From Octadecabacter sp. (GTDB taxonomy: Bacteria; Pseudomonadota; Alphaproteobacteria; Rhodobacterales; Rhodobacteraceae), in assembly GCA_003533975.1 (NCBI GenBank), contig DQCL01000096.1:1-18663 (forward strand): DNA of 18,663 nucleotides, given 5' to 3'. A program made the position numbers and the translations under genes. Below, in pieces: positions 1-6,686 of this stretch. The first letter of the stretch is position 1; the number at the start of each line of letters is the position of its first letter. Under the pieces are notes generated by a model, which had not been told where the DNA came from, did not search any database, and worked only from the letters and a program-made list of their open reading frames with translations.

Positions 1-557
1 CCTTCAGACAGGAACACATATTTGCCAAGTAGCTCCATGCCCGGCTCTGTGTCAGGGCCGATTGTGCCATCAGCTTCAAGGCCGAATACACCTGCGACGA
101 CGCCTTTAACTTCGCCTTTGTCGCCATAAACAATCTCGGAGCATGCCATGCCTGGGAATATTTCAACGCCAAGCTCTTCTGCCTGCTCTGCCATCCAGCG
201 GCAAACATTGCCCATCGACACGATGTAGTTGCCGTGGTTGTTCATAAGTGGCGGCATCGGGAAGTTGGGAATACGGATTTTTCCGGCTTCACCGAGTAGG
301 TAAAAGTTATCCTTTTTAACCGGCACGCTGAGCGGCGCACCTTTGGCTTTCCAATCAGGAATCAACGCATCGAGCCCACACGGGTCGAGCACCGCACCAG
401 ACAAGATATGCGCCCCAACTTCGGAGCCTTTTTCAAGCACAACCACAGACAAATCTGCGTCCAGTTGTTTCAGATGGATTGCTGCGGATAAACCAGCTGG
501 CCCCGCGCCGACGATTACAACGTCATATTCCATAGATTCGCGTTCAATATCGGCCAT
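1..557 (-). CDS. Electron-transfer flavoprotein-ubiquinone oxidoreductase, N-terminal part (cut by window start)
   Basis: This enzyme passes electrons from reduced electron-transfer flavoprotein to ubiquinone at the inner membrane, linking acyl-CoA and amino acid oxidation to respiration. Reading back from 557 the protein starts MADIERESMEYDVVIVGAG, with a dinucleotide-binding motif (VGAGPAGLSAAIHL), then VVVLEKGSEVGAHILSGAV and a GNYIVSMGNVCRWM stretch, all typical of the ETF-QO family. About 185 residues are present; the C-terminal part, including the iron-sulfur domain, lies outside the window. The ATG at 555-557 has a GGGAGAG ribosome site just upstream. It is divergent from greA. It could serve the acyl-CoA dehydrogenase at 8595-10295, but that link is inference. 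Confidence 0.93.
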   Translation of the reverse strand, partial: MADIERESMEYDVVIVGAGPAGLSAAIHLKQLDADLSVVVLEKGSEVGAHILSGAVLDPCGLDALIPDWKAKGAPLSVPVKKDNFYLLGEAGKIRIPNFPMPPLMNNHGNYIVSMGNVCRWMAEQAEELGVEIFPGMACSEIVYGDKGEVKGVVAGVFGLEADGTIGPDTEPGMELLGKYVFLSE

Positions 558-771
558 TTCGGCTCTCCCTGCGGTAAACGTAAACTGTCGAAAGCTGGAT
601 ATAGGACGACAGGCTTGGCGGCAATCTCGCCACGAAACAAAATTGCGCCGGGATGACACAAACGTAACGTCTGCAAATAAAGGTCGACGCGATGTCGAAC
701 CCCCTTGAGGCGATGGCCACGGGCGGGTTAAGCATATGCACTTGTAAAACCGAAGTTACGGAATGGTCGAA
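558..771. promoter_or_regulatory. Divergent control region between ETF-QO and greA
   Basis: This 214-base gap must hold the promoters of both divergent genes. A weak -35-like TTGAGG lies at 705-710 on the plus strand, but no convincing -10 box sits 16-18 bases after it. No clear operator or hairpin was seen. The ribosome site for the ETF-QO gene is at its left edge. An ACGGA sequence at 758-762 is well placed for a greA start at 772. Confidence 0.35.
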
Positions 772-1242
772 ATGGAAAAAATACCGCTTACACGCGCAGG
801 CTTTGACAAGCTGGATGCTGAACTCAAGCACCTGAAGTCCGTCGAACGCCCAACGATCATTCGTGCTATTGCCGATGCACGTGAACATGGTGACCTCTCT
901 GAGAACGCGGAATATCATTCGGCCAAGGAAAAACAGTCCTTCATCGAAGGGCGTGTGAAAGAACTTGAAGGCGTAATTTCTCTCGCTGACGTCATCGACG
1001 TAAGCAAGCTGAGTGGCGCGATCAAATTTGGTGCACATGTAACGTTGGTGGATGAAGACACCGATGTTGAGACGACTTATCAGGTCGTTGGTGAATACGA
1101 GGCAGACATTGAAAATGGCCGCCTCAATATGAAATCCCCGATTGCGCGTGCGTTGATTGGAAAAGAAGAGGGCGACAGCGTCGAAGTGCGCACACCCGGT
1201 GGTGTTAAGTCTTACGAAGTACTTTCGATCGTTTTTAACTAA
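772..1242 (+). CDS. greA: Transcription elongation factor GreA
   Basis: GreA enters the secondary channel of RNA polymerase and stimulates cleavage of the transcript 3' end in backtracked complexes. The protein has the N-terminal coiled-coil hairpin (about residues 10-75) with the conserved [13 protein letters not shown] motif at about 41-53, including the acidic tip, followed by an FKBP-like C-terminal domain ending in [15 protein letters not shown]. At 156 residues it has the usual length. An in-frame ATG at 763 is possible, but ACGGA at 758-762 nearly abuts it and is 9 bases from the ATG at 772; [10 protein letters not shown] is also the familiar GreA start. The downstream membrane-protein gene begins 40 bases after the stop, so they may share a transcript. 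Confidence 0.95.
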   Translation: MEKIPLTRAGFDKLDAELKHLKSVERPTIIRAIADAREHGDLSENAEYHSAKEKQSFIEGRVKELEGVISLADVIDVSKLSGAIKFGAHVTLVDEDTDVETTYQVVGEYEADIENGRLNMKSPIARALIGKEEGDSVEVRTPGGVKSYEVLSIVFN

Positions 1243-1267
1243 ACTCCCAATTTTTGGGCCTGTTAAA
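1234..1267 (+). repeat. Nested inverted repeat at the end of greA
   Basis: An outer pair TTTAAC (1234-1239) / GTTAAA (1262-1267) encloses an inner pair CCCAA (1246-1250) / TTGGG (1254-1258). The greA stop codon lies inside. No T-run follows, so it is not a standard intrinsic terminator. It could be a weak attenuator or mRNA-end hairpin between greA and the next gene, or chance. Confidence 0.25.
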
Positions 1268-1282
1268 TAAGGCACTTGGCGC

Positions 1283-2296
1283 ATGACGGACGGTTCGAGC
1301 AAAGCAGATGTATCGCTCAGGGCGGGCGCTCGTTCTGACGGTGTTCGCGTGACCGCAATTGAAGTCATCGCAATTGTTGTCAGCCTGCTTTGGATTATTG
1401 GCGTCGCTATATTCTTTCTTGTATTGCCGGGCGACGATGAGGGTGCCGCGCAGGTTGATAGCCTGCGGTTCGTGATGACGCTGATGGCGATCTTCCTGCC
1501 GATTGCGATGATTTGGATTGCAGCACTGGCGGCGCGTTCTGCCAAGGTCGTGCGCGATGAAAGCCAACGATTGCAGTCTGCGATCGACGCAATGCGCCAA
1601 ACCTACGTGGCAGATCGCCAGTCCCGCGGTGCCGGCATTGAGCCAACTGTCGAACGTAAACTGAACGAAATTGCCCGCGCGACCCAAAAAACCGAGACAA
1701 CCCTTGCAACATTCGCAACCTCACGTCCGGCCGAGCGTGTTCATGCAGCGCCAGCGCCTGTCGCCACGGGATCAGATGACCAACCAAGTCTTGCACTGGG
1801 CACGACAGCCGAAGACATCGCGCCACCGATCTCGCGCCCTGATTTGGTGCGTGCCTTGAATTTTCCTGACACCGAAGCTGATGAAGTTGGCTTTGCGGCC
1901 CTACGTCGTGCTTTGAAAGACCGAAATTCCAAGCAGTTGATCCAAGCCAGCCAAGACGTGCTGACGCTCATGTCGCAGGACGGGATCTACATGGATGACC
2001 TGCGCCCAGACCGCGCCCGCGCAGAGATATGGCGCCGCTTTTCACAAGGCGAACGGGGTAAGTCTGTTGCGGCACTAGGCGGCATTCGGGACCGGTCCTC
2101 ACTTGCGCTCACGGCGGGTCGCATGCGCGAAGACGCGATTTTCCGCGATGCGGCGCACCACTTTTTGCGTAAGTTCGATCAAATGTTGGTGGCATTTGAA
2201 GCCGATGCTACTGACGAAGACATTGCAGCGCTTGCCGAAACCCGCACCAGCCGTGCGTTTATGTTGCTTGGCCGTGTTACGGGCGCATTCGACTAG
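1283..2296 (+). CDS. Uncharacterised membrane protein with two helices and a coiled coil
   Basis: I do not recognise a named family. The 337-residue protein has a short charged N-terminus, two hydrophobic segments at about residues 24-49 and 63-86, then a charged heptad-like stretch (about 88-145) likely to form a coiled coil, a proline/alanine-rich linker (about 148-185) and a soluble, mostly helical C-terminal domain of about 150 residues. The layout suggests a membrane-anchored protein with a large cytoplasmic part. The ATG at 1283 has AAGG 10 bases upstream. It lies 40 bases after greA on the same strand and ends 7 bases before the convergent acetyltransferase gene. A conserved roseobacter protein of unknown role is my best guess; nothing in it points to catalysis. 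Confidence 0.85.
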   Translation: MTDGSSKADVSLRAGARSDGVRVTAIEVIAIVVSLLWIIGVAIFFLVLPGDDEGAAQVDSLRFVMTLMAIFLPIAMIWIAALAARSAKVVRDESQRLQSAIDAMRQTYVADRQSRGAGIEPTVERKLNEIARATQKTETTLATFATSRPAERVHAAPAPVATGSDDQPSLALGTTAEDIAPPISRPDLVRALNFPDTEADEVGFAALRRALKDRNSKQLIQASQDVLTLMSQDGIYMDDLRPDRARAEIWRRFSQGERGKSVAALGGIRDRSSLALTAGRMREDAIFRDAAHHFLRKFDQMLVAFEADATDEDIAALAETRTSRAFMLLGRVTGAFD

Positions 2297-2303
2297 TGAA
2301 CGC

Positions 2304-2888
2304 CTAAGTCTTTCGGGTCATAGTCGTCGCGCTTTTGAACCTGAAAACGAACTTCAACGGGCCGAGGTGTTGATCTTCACGCGCAACAAATCCCCTTCGT
2401 TCGTAAAGCGCCCGCGCCCGTGGATTTGTGTCGATCACATCAAGACGCACCTCTTTGTACCCCCGCACGCGGGCCTCGTCGGAAATGGCGTTGAGTAAAA
2501 CCGTCCCAACACCGAGCCCGCGTGCGTTGTCACGAACAAAGATACCGTCCATCAGGAACCGCTCGTTTTCGGTGTCCCGCTCGAGCAGGGCTAACAAGGC
2601 GACGCGCCATGTGCTTCCGATCCAACCGTAGTGGCGGGCAAGGTCACGCCACGTGCCACCAACAAGCGCGCCCTCAAATGTCTTAAATCCAGCGACGCCC
2701 AATAGAACACCGGCTTCGTCGCGTGCGCATAATGCATGGGTCGGGTCGAGAACGCTTTCGAAAAATGCAATAGCGCGGTGCTCAGGCCCCATAACACGCC
2801 CCAATTTTTGACCGAAGGCATCCCAATACATAGCGGCTATTTGCGCCCGTTCGTCTTGCGCGAAACCTTTTGAAGCGATCACAGCCAT
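2304..2888 (-). CDS. GNAT-family N-acetyltransferase
   Basis: This is predicted to transfer an acetyl group from acetyl-CoA to an amine; the substrate is unknown. The 194-residue protein shows GNAT motif A at about residues 118-130, where R-G-L-G-V-G forms the acetyl-CoA pyrophosphate loop. It then has RLDVIDTNPRARALYERRGF at about 148-167, the usual motif B pattern with the conserved Tyr near the end. The N-terminal half (about 20-105) is less typical. Its ATG lies within the last codons of mobA: ATGGCTGTGA contains both the start and the mobA stop, giving a 10-base overlap and likely translational coupling. The pairing with mobA does not by itself indicate a role in cofactor synthesis. Confidence 0.9.
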   Translation of the reverse strand: MAVIASKGFAQDERAQIAAMYWDAFGQKLGRVMGPEHRAIAFFESVLDPTHALCARDEAGVLLGVAGFKTFEGALVGGTWRDLARHYGWIGSTWRVALLALLERDTENERFLMDGIFVRDNARGLGVGTVLLNAISDEARVRGYKEVRLDVIDTNPRARALYERRGFVAREDQHLGPLKFVFRFKSATTMTRKT

Positions 2889-3460
2889 TGCTCGGCAGTG
2901 TTCAAGTCTTCGCTGGAATTGATGTTGAAGAACGAAGGGGGCGTTGTCTCAGGAAATTGCGCCACCGCCGCGTTGTGGGCTTCGCTAAAGACGCGCACTT
3001 TGCGGTGTCCATCTGCCAAAAATGCATTAAGCGCCTCGCGCAACGTGACGGGCCAAATCCCAAACGTTCCCTGTAGCCCGTCTGCTGTCGCTGCGACCGC
3101 AAGGCCTTCTGGGTGCGTCAGTCCCGCCATAAGAAGCTGCGGAACAAGGTCGCAAGGAAAGAACGGAGTATCCACCGCAACACTTACAACATGCGTAGCG
3201 CCCTGCTCGTGCGCCCACTCAAGGCCCGCTAATACTCCGGCCAACGGGCCGAGGTGCTCAGAGGTTGCATCCTTTACAACTGGCAGCGTGGTTGCGATGG
3301 CCCCATTGGAATTCACCACCAAACCAGCAACCTGCGGCTCAAGGCGATCAATCACACGCCTCAGCAACGATGTACCGCCAAGTGACACGTCAGCTTTCAG
3401 GGCGCCGCCCATTCGGGTTCCAAGGCCGCCTGCAAGGATCAGGCCAAGAGGTTCGCGCAT
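2879..3460 (-). CDS. mobA: Molybdenum cofactor guanylyltransferase MobA
   Basis: MobA joins GMP from GTP to molybdopterin cofactor, giving the bis-MGD form used by DMSO reductase-family enzymes. The 193-residue protein has the nucleotidyltransferase signature LILAGGLGTRMGG at about residues 8-19, a GPLAG motif at 71-75 and the metal-binding VDTPF at about 96-100. The usual G-x-D-K after the first motif reads G-A-L-K here, so the Lys is kept but the Asp is Leu. An upstream TTG at 3481 could extend it by 7 residues, but TAAGGCG at 3468-3474 is ideally spaced for the ATG at 3460, so I chose that. It overlaps the acetyltransferase gene and diverges from azlC with only 70 bases between. Another cofactor gene, moaB, lies at the far right of the window. 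Confidence 0.92.
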   Translation of the reverse strand: MREPLGLILAGGLGTRMGGALKADVSLGGTSLLRRVIDRLEPQVAGLVVNSNGAIATTLPVVKDATSEHLGPLAGVLAGLEWAHEQGATHVVSVAVDTPFFPCDLVPQLLMAGLTHPEGLAVAATADGLQGTFGIWPVTLREALNAFLADGHRKVRVFSEAHNAAVAQFPETTPPSFFNINSSEDLNTAEQWL

Positions 3461-3530
3461 CTTTGAACGCCTTATTGTCAATTGGTTGGGCCAGAGCTAT
3501 GGCGGTTGTAGCGAAATGTAAGGCAGCTTG

Positions 3531-4244
3531 ATGACCGGCGCGACCCAGAAATCATATTATTGGATAGGCTTTCGAACGGGTTTGCCGTTCCTGCTGGTCG
3601 TGGTTCCATTCGGGCTGTTATTTGGCGTGGTCGCAACCGAAGCCGGTTTCACGAGCATTCAGACGATGGCCTTTTCGTCCGTTGTTTTTGCGGGGGCTGC
3701 ACAGTTCGCCGCGTTGCAACTCATGGCCGAAGATGCACCCTTCTTGATTATCGTTGCGACGGCTTTGGCGGTAAACTTACGCATGGCGATGTATTCAGCG
3801 TCGCTCTCTGTTTGGCTGGGCAAGGCGCCGCTGTGGAAACGTGCACTTATTGCCTATGTAAATGTCGACCAAAGCTATGCGGTGTCGATTAACCGCTATG
3901 AGGATGAACCAGATTTGACGTTGTCCCAGCGCGTCAGGTTCTTTTTTGGGGCTGTTTCTCCGGTTTGCCCGATGTGGATTGTGGCGACAGGGCTGGGGAT
4001 TTGGGTCGGTGATACGATCCCCGATTGGATGGCGTTGGATTTTGCGGTGCCGATTTGTTTCCTCGCGATCATTGCGCCAATGATGCGTACCTTGGCACAT
4101 ATGATTTCAGCCGTTACATCCATTGTCTTGGCGCTGGCGCTTTCAGGCCTGCCTTACAACCTTGGCCTGCTCGTCGCGGCGGCTGTGGCCATGATCGTCG
4201 GCGCACAAGTTGAAGTCATGATGAACCGGAGGAAAACGACATGA
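3531..4244 (+). CDS. azlC: AzlC-family branched-chain amino acid exporter, large subunit
   Basis: AzlC with AzlD forms an inner-membrane exporter for branched-chain amino acids and their analogues. The 237-residue protein is very hydrophobic, with the family's N-terminal GFRTGLPFLLVVVPFGLLFG and the AFSSVVFAGAAQFAAL and NLRMAMYSASL patterns, and several membrane spans up to its C-terminus. A TTG lies directly before the ATG, but AAGG at 3520-3523 is 7 bases from the ATG at 3531. The stop overlaps the azlD start (ATGA at 4241-4244), so the two subunits are translationally coupled. The Lrp/AsnC gene 1.6 kb away could respond to amino acids too, but no shared site was seen upstream of azlC. Confidence 0.92.
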   Translation: MTGATQKSYYWIGFRTGLPFLLVVVPFGLLFGVVATEAGFTSIQTMAFSSVVFAGAAQFAALQLMAEDAPFLIIVATALAVNLRMAMYSASLSVWLGKAPLWKRALIAYVNVDQSYAVSINRYEDEPDLTLSQRVRFFFGAVSPVCPMWIVATGLGIWVGDTIPDWMALDFAVPICFLAIIAPMMRTLAHMISAVTSIVLALALSGLPYNLGLLVAAAVAMIVGAQVEVMMNRRKTT

Positions 4245-4582
4245 TCAACGACATGAGTGCGGGTTACATCTGGACGATCATCATCGTGCTTGGCATCGGC
4301 ACCTACCTGATCCGCTTTTCATTCTTAGGGCTGATCGGAGGCAAGGACCTTCCCGAATGGGCCCTGCGCCATTTGCGCTATACTGCTGTCGCGGTTTTAC
4401 CTGGCCTTGTTGCGCCACTGGTACTCTGGCCCGCTGCAAATGGTGGCGAAATAGAGCCTGCTCGTCTGAGCGCCGCCTTGGTGACATTTGCCGTGGGTTT
4501 GCTCACACGTAATGTCATCGCCGCTATTACGTTAGGCGGGGCAACGTTATTTGGAATGATCTGGTTGTTGGGCGCTTATTGA
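4241..4582 (+). CDS. azlD: AzlD-family branched-chain amino acid exporter, small subunit
   Basis: This is the small partner of AzlC. The 113-residue protein has about four hydrophobic spans: residues 9-30, 45-65, 80-95 and 97-112. It also shows the family pattern TYLIRFSFLGL near the N-terminus and LLTRNVIAAITLG near the C-terminus. It begins within the azlC stop (ATGA overlap). A second ATG lies at codon 5, but the first is coupled to azlC and is preferred. The last 7 bases overlap the end of the convergent lipoprotein gene at 4576-4582, leaving no room for a terminator. Confidence 0.9.
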   Translation: MINDMSAGYIWTIIIVLGIGTYLIRFSFLGLIGGKDLPEWALRHLRYTAVAVLPGLVAPLVLWPAANGGEIEPARLSAALVTFAVGLLTRNVIAAITLGGATLFGMIWLLGAY

Positions 4583-5199
4583 GTAGCGTTAAGCTCGCGG
4601 TCGATTTCGGCTGCGGCAATGCTTTTGTCATCGCTGTCAGTCTCGCGGTATTCTCGGCTTCGAACACCTGGAATCATGGCGAACTCATCTGAAAGGTTCC
4701 CAGGAAAGAACGTGCGACGAATGCTTGAAAAGCCTGGTAAGCTCGCCAGCATCGCTGACGTGTGCGTCGTACAGGCGGCTTTGGGCGTTGGCCCGTTGGC
4801 AATGGCGCGCTGCATAGCCATTTCCGCAACTTCTGGCGAAACCTCAACCTCTTGAATGAGCGTGTAATACGTCTCACGCGAATGGTAGGACAGGTAAAGC
4901 TGGTAGATTTGCGGGTTTATGCCGAAATGCACATCGTTGCGTTCAGGGATCGAGGAGTGACCAAACGTTCCCGCCGGATCCCAAAGCACGCGTTGGCTGG
5001 CATTGATGAGCAAGCCAGTGTGCGCCCCGTTACCTGACCCAACATTTTTCATGGTGAGCAAGGTGAGCGATTTTGGACCAGGCTCAACATAAGCCACGCG
5101 ATCAATCGCGGCTTGTGGCGCGATAACTTCCTCACGCGTAACAGCACCGCAGGCAGCAAGGCCAAGCGGTGCGGACAACATGAATACGCGGCGTTTCAT
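4576..5199 (-). CDS. Predicted lipoprotein, possible permuted papain-like fold
   Basis: The 207-residue protein begins MKRRVFMLSAPLGLAACG: a positively charged start, a short hydrophobic core and a lipobox L14-A15-A16-C17, so it is probably anchored to a membrane by lipid. After about 25 linker residues comes GSGNGAHTGLLI (His60), then a His/Gly-rich middle (His81, His91) and KAACTTHTSAML (Cys143) at the start of a predicted helix. A His after a strand followed later by a Cys at a helix start resembles permuted papain-like families (LRAT/YiiX type); this is inference, not a family match. The ATG at 5199 is 7 bases after the oxidase subunit stop. It lacks a strong ribosome site, so coupling is likely. 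A TTG at 5226 was rejected because it would disrupt the signal peptide. Confidence 0.8.
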   Translation of the reverse strand: MKRRVFMLSAPLGLAACGAVTREEVIAPQAAIDRVAYVEPGPKSLTLLTMKNVGSGNGAHTGLLINASQRVLWDPAGTFGHSSIPERNDVHFGINPQIYQLYLSYHSRETYYTLIQEVEVSPEVAEMAMQRAIANGPTPKAACTTHTSAMLASLPGFSSIRRTFFPGNLSDEFAMIPGVRSREYRETDSDDKSIAAAEIDRELNATQ

Positions 5200-5206
5200 G
5201 TTTTGA

Positions 5207-5341
5207 TTAACCGTTAACCAAAGCAATAAAGATCAGAAGCAAGATGCTGATAATCGCACCCTTCGTGACCATGCTCATGAAGCCTTCAAATGTTTTTTCC
5301 TGAACTGAGATGTCCATTTCGCCGTGCTTATATTCTGCCAT
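5207..5341 (-). CDS. aa3-type cytochrome c oxidase subunit IV (small)
   Basis: This is the short fourth subunit of alphaproteobacterial aa3 oxidase, a single-helix protein bound to the edge of the core complex and not needed for catalysis. The 44-residue product starts MAEYKHGEMDISVQEKTFEG, a hydrophilic head typical of the family. One membrane helix follows at about residues 25-43 (GAIISILLLIFIALV). The ATG at 5341 has a clear AAAGGAA ribosome site 7 bases upstream. The gene is away from the main oxidase genes, at least as far as this window shows. It lies directly before the lipoprotein gene and 71 bases after the DUF6173-like gene, all on the same strand. Confidence 0.9.
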   Translation of the reverse strand: MAEYKHGEMDISVQEKTFEGFMSMVTKGAIISILLLIFIALVNG

Positions 5342-5383
5342 GTCGTGTTCCTTTAATCTCTTTGATCTCGATTTAGACGATTC

Positions 5384-5405
5384 AGCGGGCGTTGTCAGCC
5401 CCGCT
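5384..5405 (-). repeat. GC-rich hairpin downstream of the DUF6173-like gene
   Basis: A perfect 6-base stem, AGCGGG (5384-5389) / CCCGCT (5400-5405), with a 10-base loop lies just after the stop at 5413 and before the oxidase subunit gene. No T-run follows on the minus strand. It may be a weak terminator or an mRNA-processing or stability hairpin separating the two genes; it may also be chance. Confidence 0.3.
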
Positions 5406-5412
5406 TATCCCG

Positions 5413-5865
5413 TCAGGACGTCGCATCTTCCGCTTCTAGTTCCGCCGCGAGCCTGAACCCGATACGTTCTGGTTCTTCGGCCTCAACCTGCTTCGGCAAA
5501 GCGCGCAGCATGACGGACAATTGACTGACATGCTGGACAAGCTGCGTCTTCGTGCCAGTAGGGTCGGCTCCATAGAATGTAATAATATCAGGGTCATAAT
5601 ACCCCATACCCTCGATTTTGATCACACCGGAACTGTCGCCAGCAAAGCCCATTGCGACCTCGTGTTCATTGTCGAGCTGCTTCTCAAAGTTCTGGATGTA
5701 CAAAATCAACCGCTCATATGCCCAACGTGCGGGACTCTTGGGTTCTGTCCCTTTGATCGCGCTGGCGTCTGGCGCGCATTTGCTCGGGTCCGTATGAAAC
5801 TCCCGAACTTGCGGAAGCGCTTCCGATTCTAGTGCTTCCGCAGAAGTCTCTATTTTGTCATCCAT
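5413..5865 (-). CDS. DUF6173-like conserved protein
   Basis: The 150-residue soluble protein has a variable acidic N-terminus (to about residue 40) and a well-ordered core at about 45-128. The core contains RWAYERLILYIQNFEKQLD, HEVAMGFAG, IEGMGYYDPDIITFYG and TQLVQHVSQLSVMLRAL. I recall this pattern from DUF6173, a family widespread in Rhodobacteraceae with no known function; the assignment is from memory of the motif. No signal peptide or membrane span is seen. The start ATG at 5865 is 14 bases after the AsnC-type regulator stop, with GAAGAGA as the likely ribosome site, so it is probably cotranscribed with the regulator. Confidence 0.82.
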   Translation of the reverse strand: MDDKIETSAEALESEALPQVREFHTDPSKCAPDASAIKGTEPKSPARWAYERLILYIQNFEKQLDNEHEVAMGFAGDSSGVIKIEGMGYYDPDIITFYGADPTGTKTQLVQHVSQLSVMLRALPKQVEAEEPERIGFRLAAELEAEDATS

Positions 5866-5879
5866 ATCAGTCTCTTCGG

Positions 5880-6341
5880 CTAAAGGGGCAGGGCAGTGGT
5901 GTCCTTTATATCTTCCATAACGAAACTGGCGGAAATGTCCGAAACAGAAATTCGTGACGTCAGGCGTTTATAAAAGGTATCGTAGGCCGCAACATCTGCA
6001 AGGCGAACTGTAAGCACATAGTCCAAATCCCCTGTCATACGCTGGGCAGATGTAATTTCTGGCAGCGCAGCAACCGCAACGGCAAAGTCTTTGCGCCATG
6101 CATCTGAGTGGTGATCGGTGCGGATCAAAACCAACACTGTAAGTGGGCAACCGATTTTTATCGGGTCGAGCAGTGCCACCCGCGCACGGATTATGCCGCT
6201 CGCTTCCATTGCCTTGATGCGTCGCCAACACGCGTTGCGCGACAGGGCGACTTGCTCCGATATCGCATCAACGGATTCTGTCGCATCTTTTTGCAGGATA
6301 CCGAGTATTCGATGGTCAATTGTATCTAAATTGGCGTTCAT
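5880..6341 (-). CDS. Lrp/AsnC-family transcriptional regulator
   Basis: This is a feast/famine regulator that probably senses an amino acid or related small molecule. The 153-residue protein starts MNANLDTIDHRILGILQKDA. A winged helix-turn-helix follows at about residues 15-60 (VDAISEQVALSRNACWRRIKAMEASGII has the recognition helix), then the ligand-binding RAM domain (about 65-145) with the family motif ITSAQRMTGDLDYVLTVRL. An upstream in-frame TTG at 6359 was rejected: it lies within a palindrome, and a -10-like TATAGT at 6348-6353 places the transcript start close to the ATG at 6341. No ribosome site is visible, which agrees with a leaderless message. The palindrome is a candidate autoregulatory operator. 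Confidence 0.93.
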   Translation of the reverse strand: MNANLDTIDHRILGILQKDATESVDAISEQVALSRNACWRRIKAMEASGIIRARVALLDPIKIGCPLTVLVLIRTDHHSDAWRKDFAVAVAALPEITSAQRMTGDLDYVLTVRLADVAAYDTFYKRLTSRISVSDISASFVMEDIKDTTALPL

Positions 6342-6342
6342 G

Positions 6343-6359
6343 TTGGGACTATATCCCAA
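6343..6359. promoter_or_regulatory. Palindromic candidate operator before the AsnC-type gene
   Basis: TTGGGA (6343-6348) and TCCCAA (6354-6359) form a perfect 6-base inverted repeat around a 5-base AT-rich centre, ending one base from the regulator start codon. A second small palindrome, CCCA-ATAC-TGGG (6355-6366), overlaps it, and TTGGGAC recurs at 6384-6390, 41 bases from the first copy. Spacing near four helical turns would suit a multimeric Lrp-type protein. It is shared by the divergent genes at 6341 and 6446. Binding by this regulator is inference. Confidence 0.5.
6348..6353 (-). promoter_or_regulatory. Candidate -10 box for a leaderless AsnC transcript
   Basis: On the minus strand TATAGT (5 of 6 matches to TATAAT) is followed by CCCAAC and then the ATG, so the transcript should begin at or within a base or two of the start codon. 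No good -35 box is present 15-19 bases upstream, so the promoter may be weak or need an activator. The box forms the centre and one arm of the palindrome, which would explain autorepression. Confidence 0.45.
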
Positions 6360-6445
6360 TACTGGGTGATTTAGCTAGGAAATTTGGGACGTTTTTCACG
6401 CGACCGCGAGGTAGATTTGTGAAAACCCCTCATAGGAATCCGAAA

Positions 6446-6685
6446 ATGTCAGACTCTACGAACCCAAATCGCACATCCAGCCTTATTGATCGTTGGTTCT
6501 TGGCGCATCCAGCAACGGTCAATGAAACATATTTCCAGCACATGCGTTTTGCGTTCGGGTTTGCATTCTGGCTCATCACAGCTGGCCTTGCGGCACTGGT
6601 ACACGCGTTCTTTCCTGCACTCTGCGAGACAACAGCCAGCCGTATCCTGCACAAATTGGTCGATCGCATGAACGCGCGTCACTAG
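6446..6685 (+). CDS. DUF6356-like small membrane protein
   Basis: The 79-residue protein begins MSDSTNPNRTSSLIDRWFLA and continues HPATVNETYFQHMRFAFGFA. A hydrophobic helix follows at about residues 37-59 and a basic C-terminal helix after it. The W-F-L-A-H-P...E-T-Y...H-M pattern is what I remember of DUF6356, a small roseobacter family without known function; I am fairly but not fully sure. The start ATG at 6446 has AGGA at 6434-6437. A longer open frame back to 6320 exists but lacks a better start and would cross the AsnC-type operator. The next gene starts one base after this stop, so the two are surely cotranscribed. Confidence 0.78.
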   Translation: MSDSTNPNRTSSLIDRWFLAHPATVNETYFQHMRFAFGFAFWLITAGLAALVHAFFPALCETTASRILHKLVDRMNARH

Positions 6686-6686
6686 T

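Noticed and set aside
1246..1258. Intrinsic terminator after greA
   Set aside because: The stem is only 5 bases, AT-containing, and no T-run follows; kept only as a weak inverted repeat.
544..1545. 333-codon open frame on the minus strand across greA
   Set aside because: It lies antisense to greA, the ETF-QO start and the next gene, and its translation has no recognisable motif.
2898..3521. 207-codon plus-strand open frame
   Set aside because: Antisense to mobA, Ser/Pro/Arg-rich translation typical of a shadow frame; mobA has clear family motifs.
6320..6445. 42-codon N-terminal extension of the DUF6356-like protein
   Set aside because: It crosses the AsnC-type start and operator and lacks a good ribosome site; the ATG at 6446 has AGGA at the right distance.
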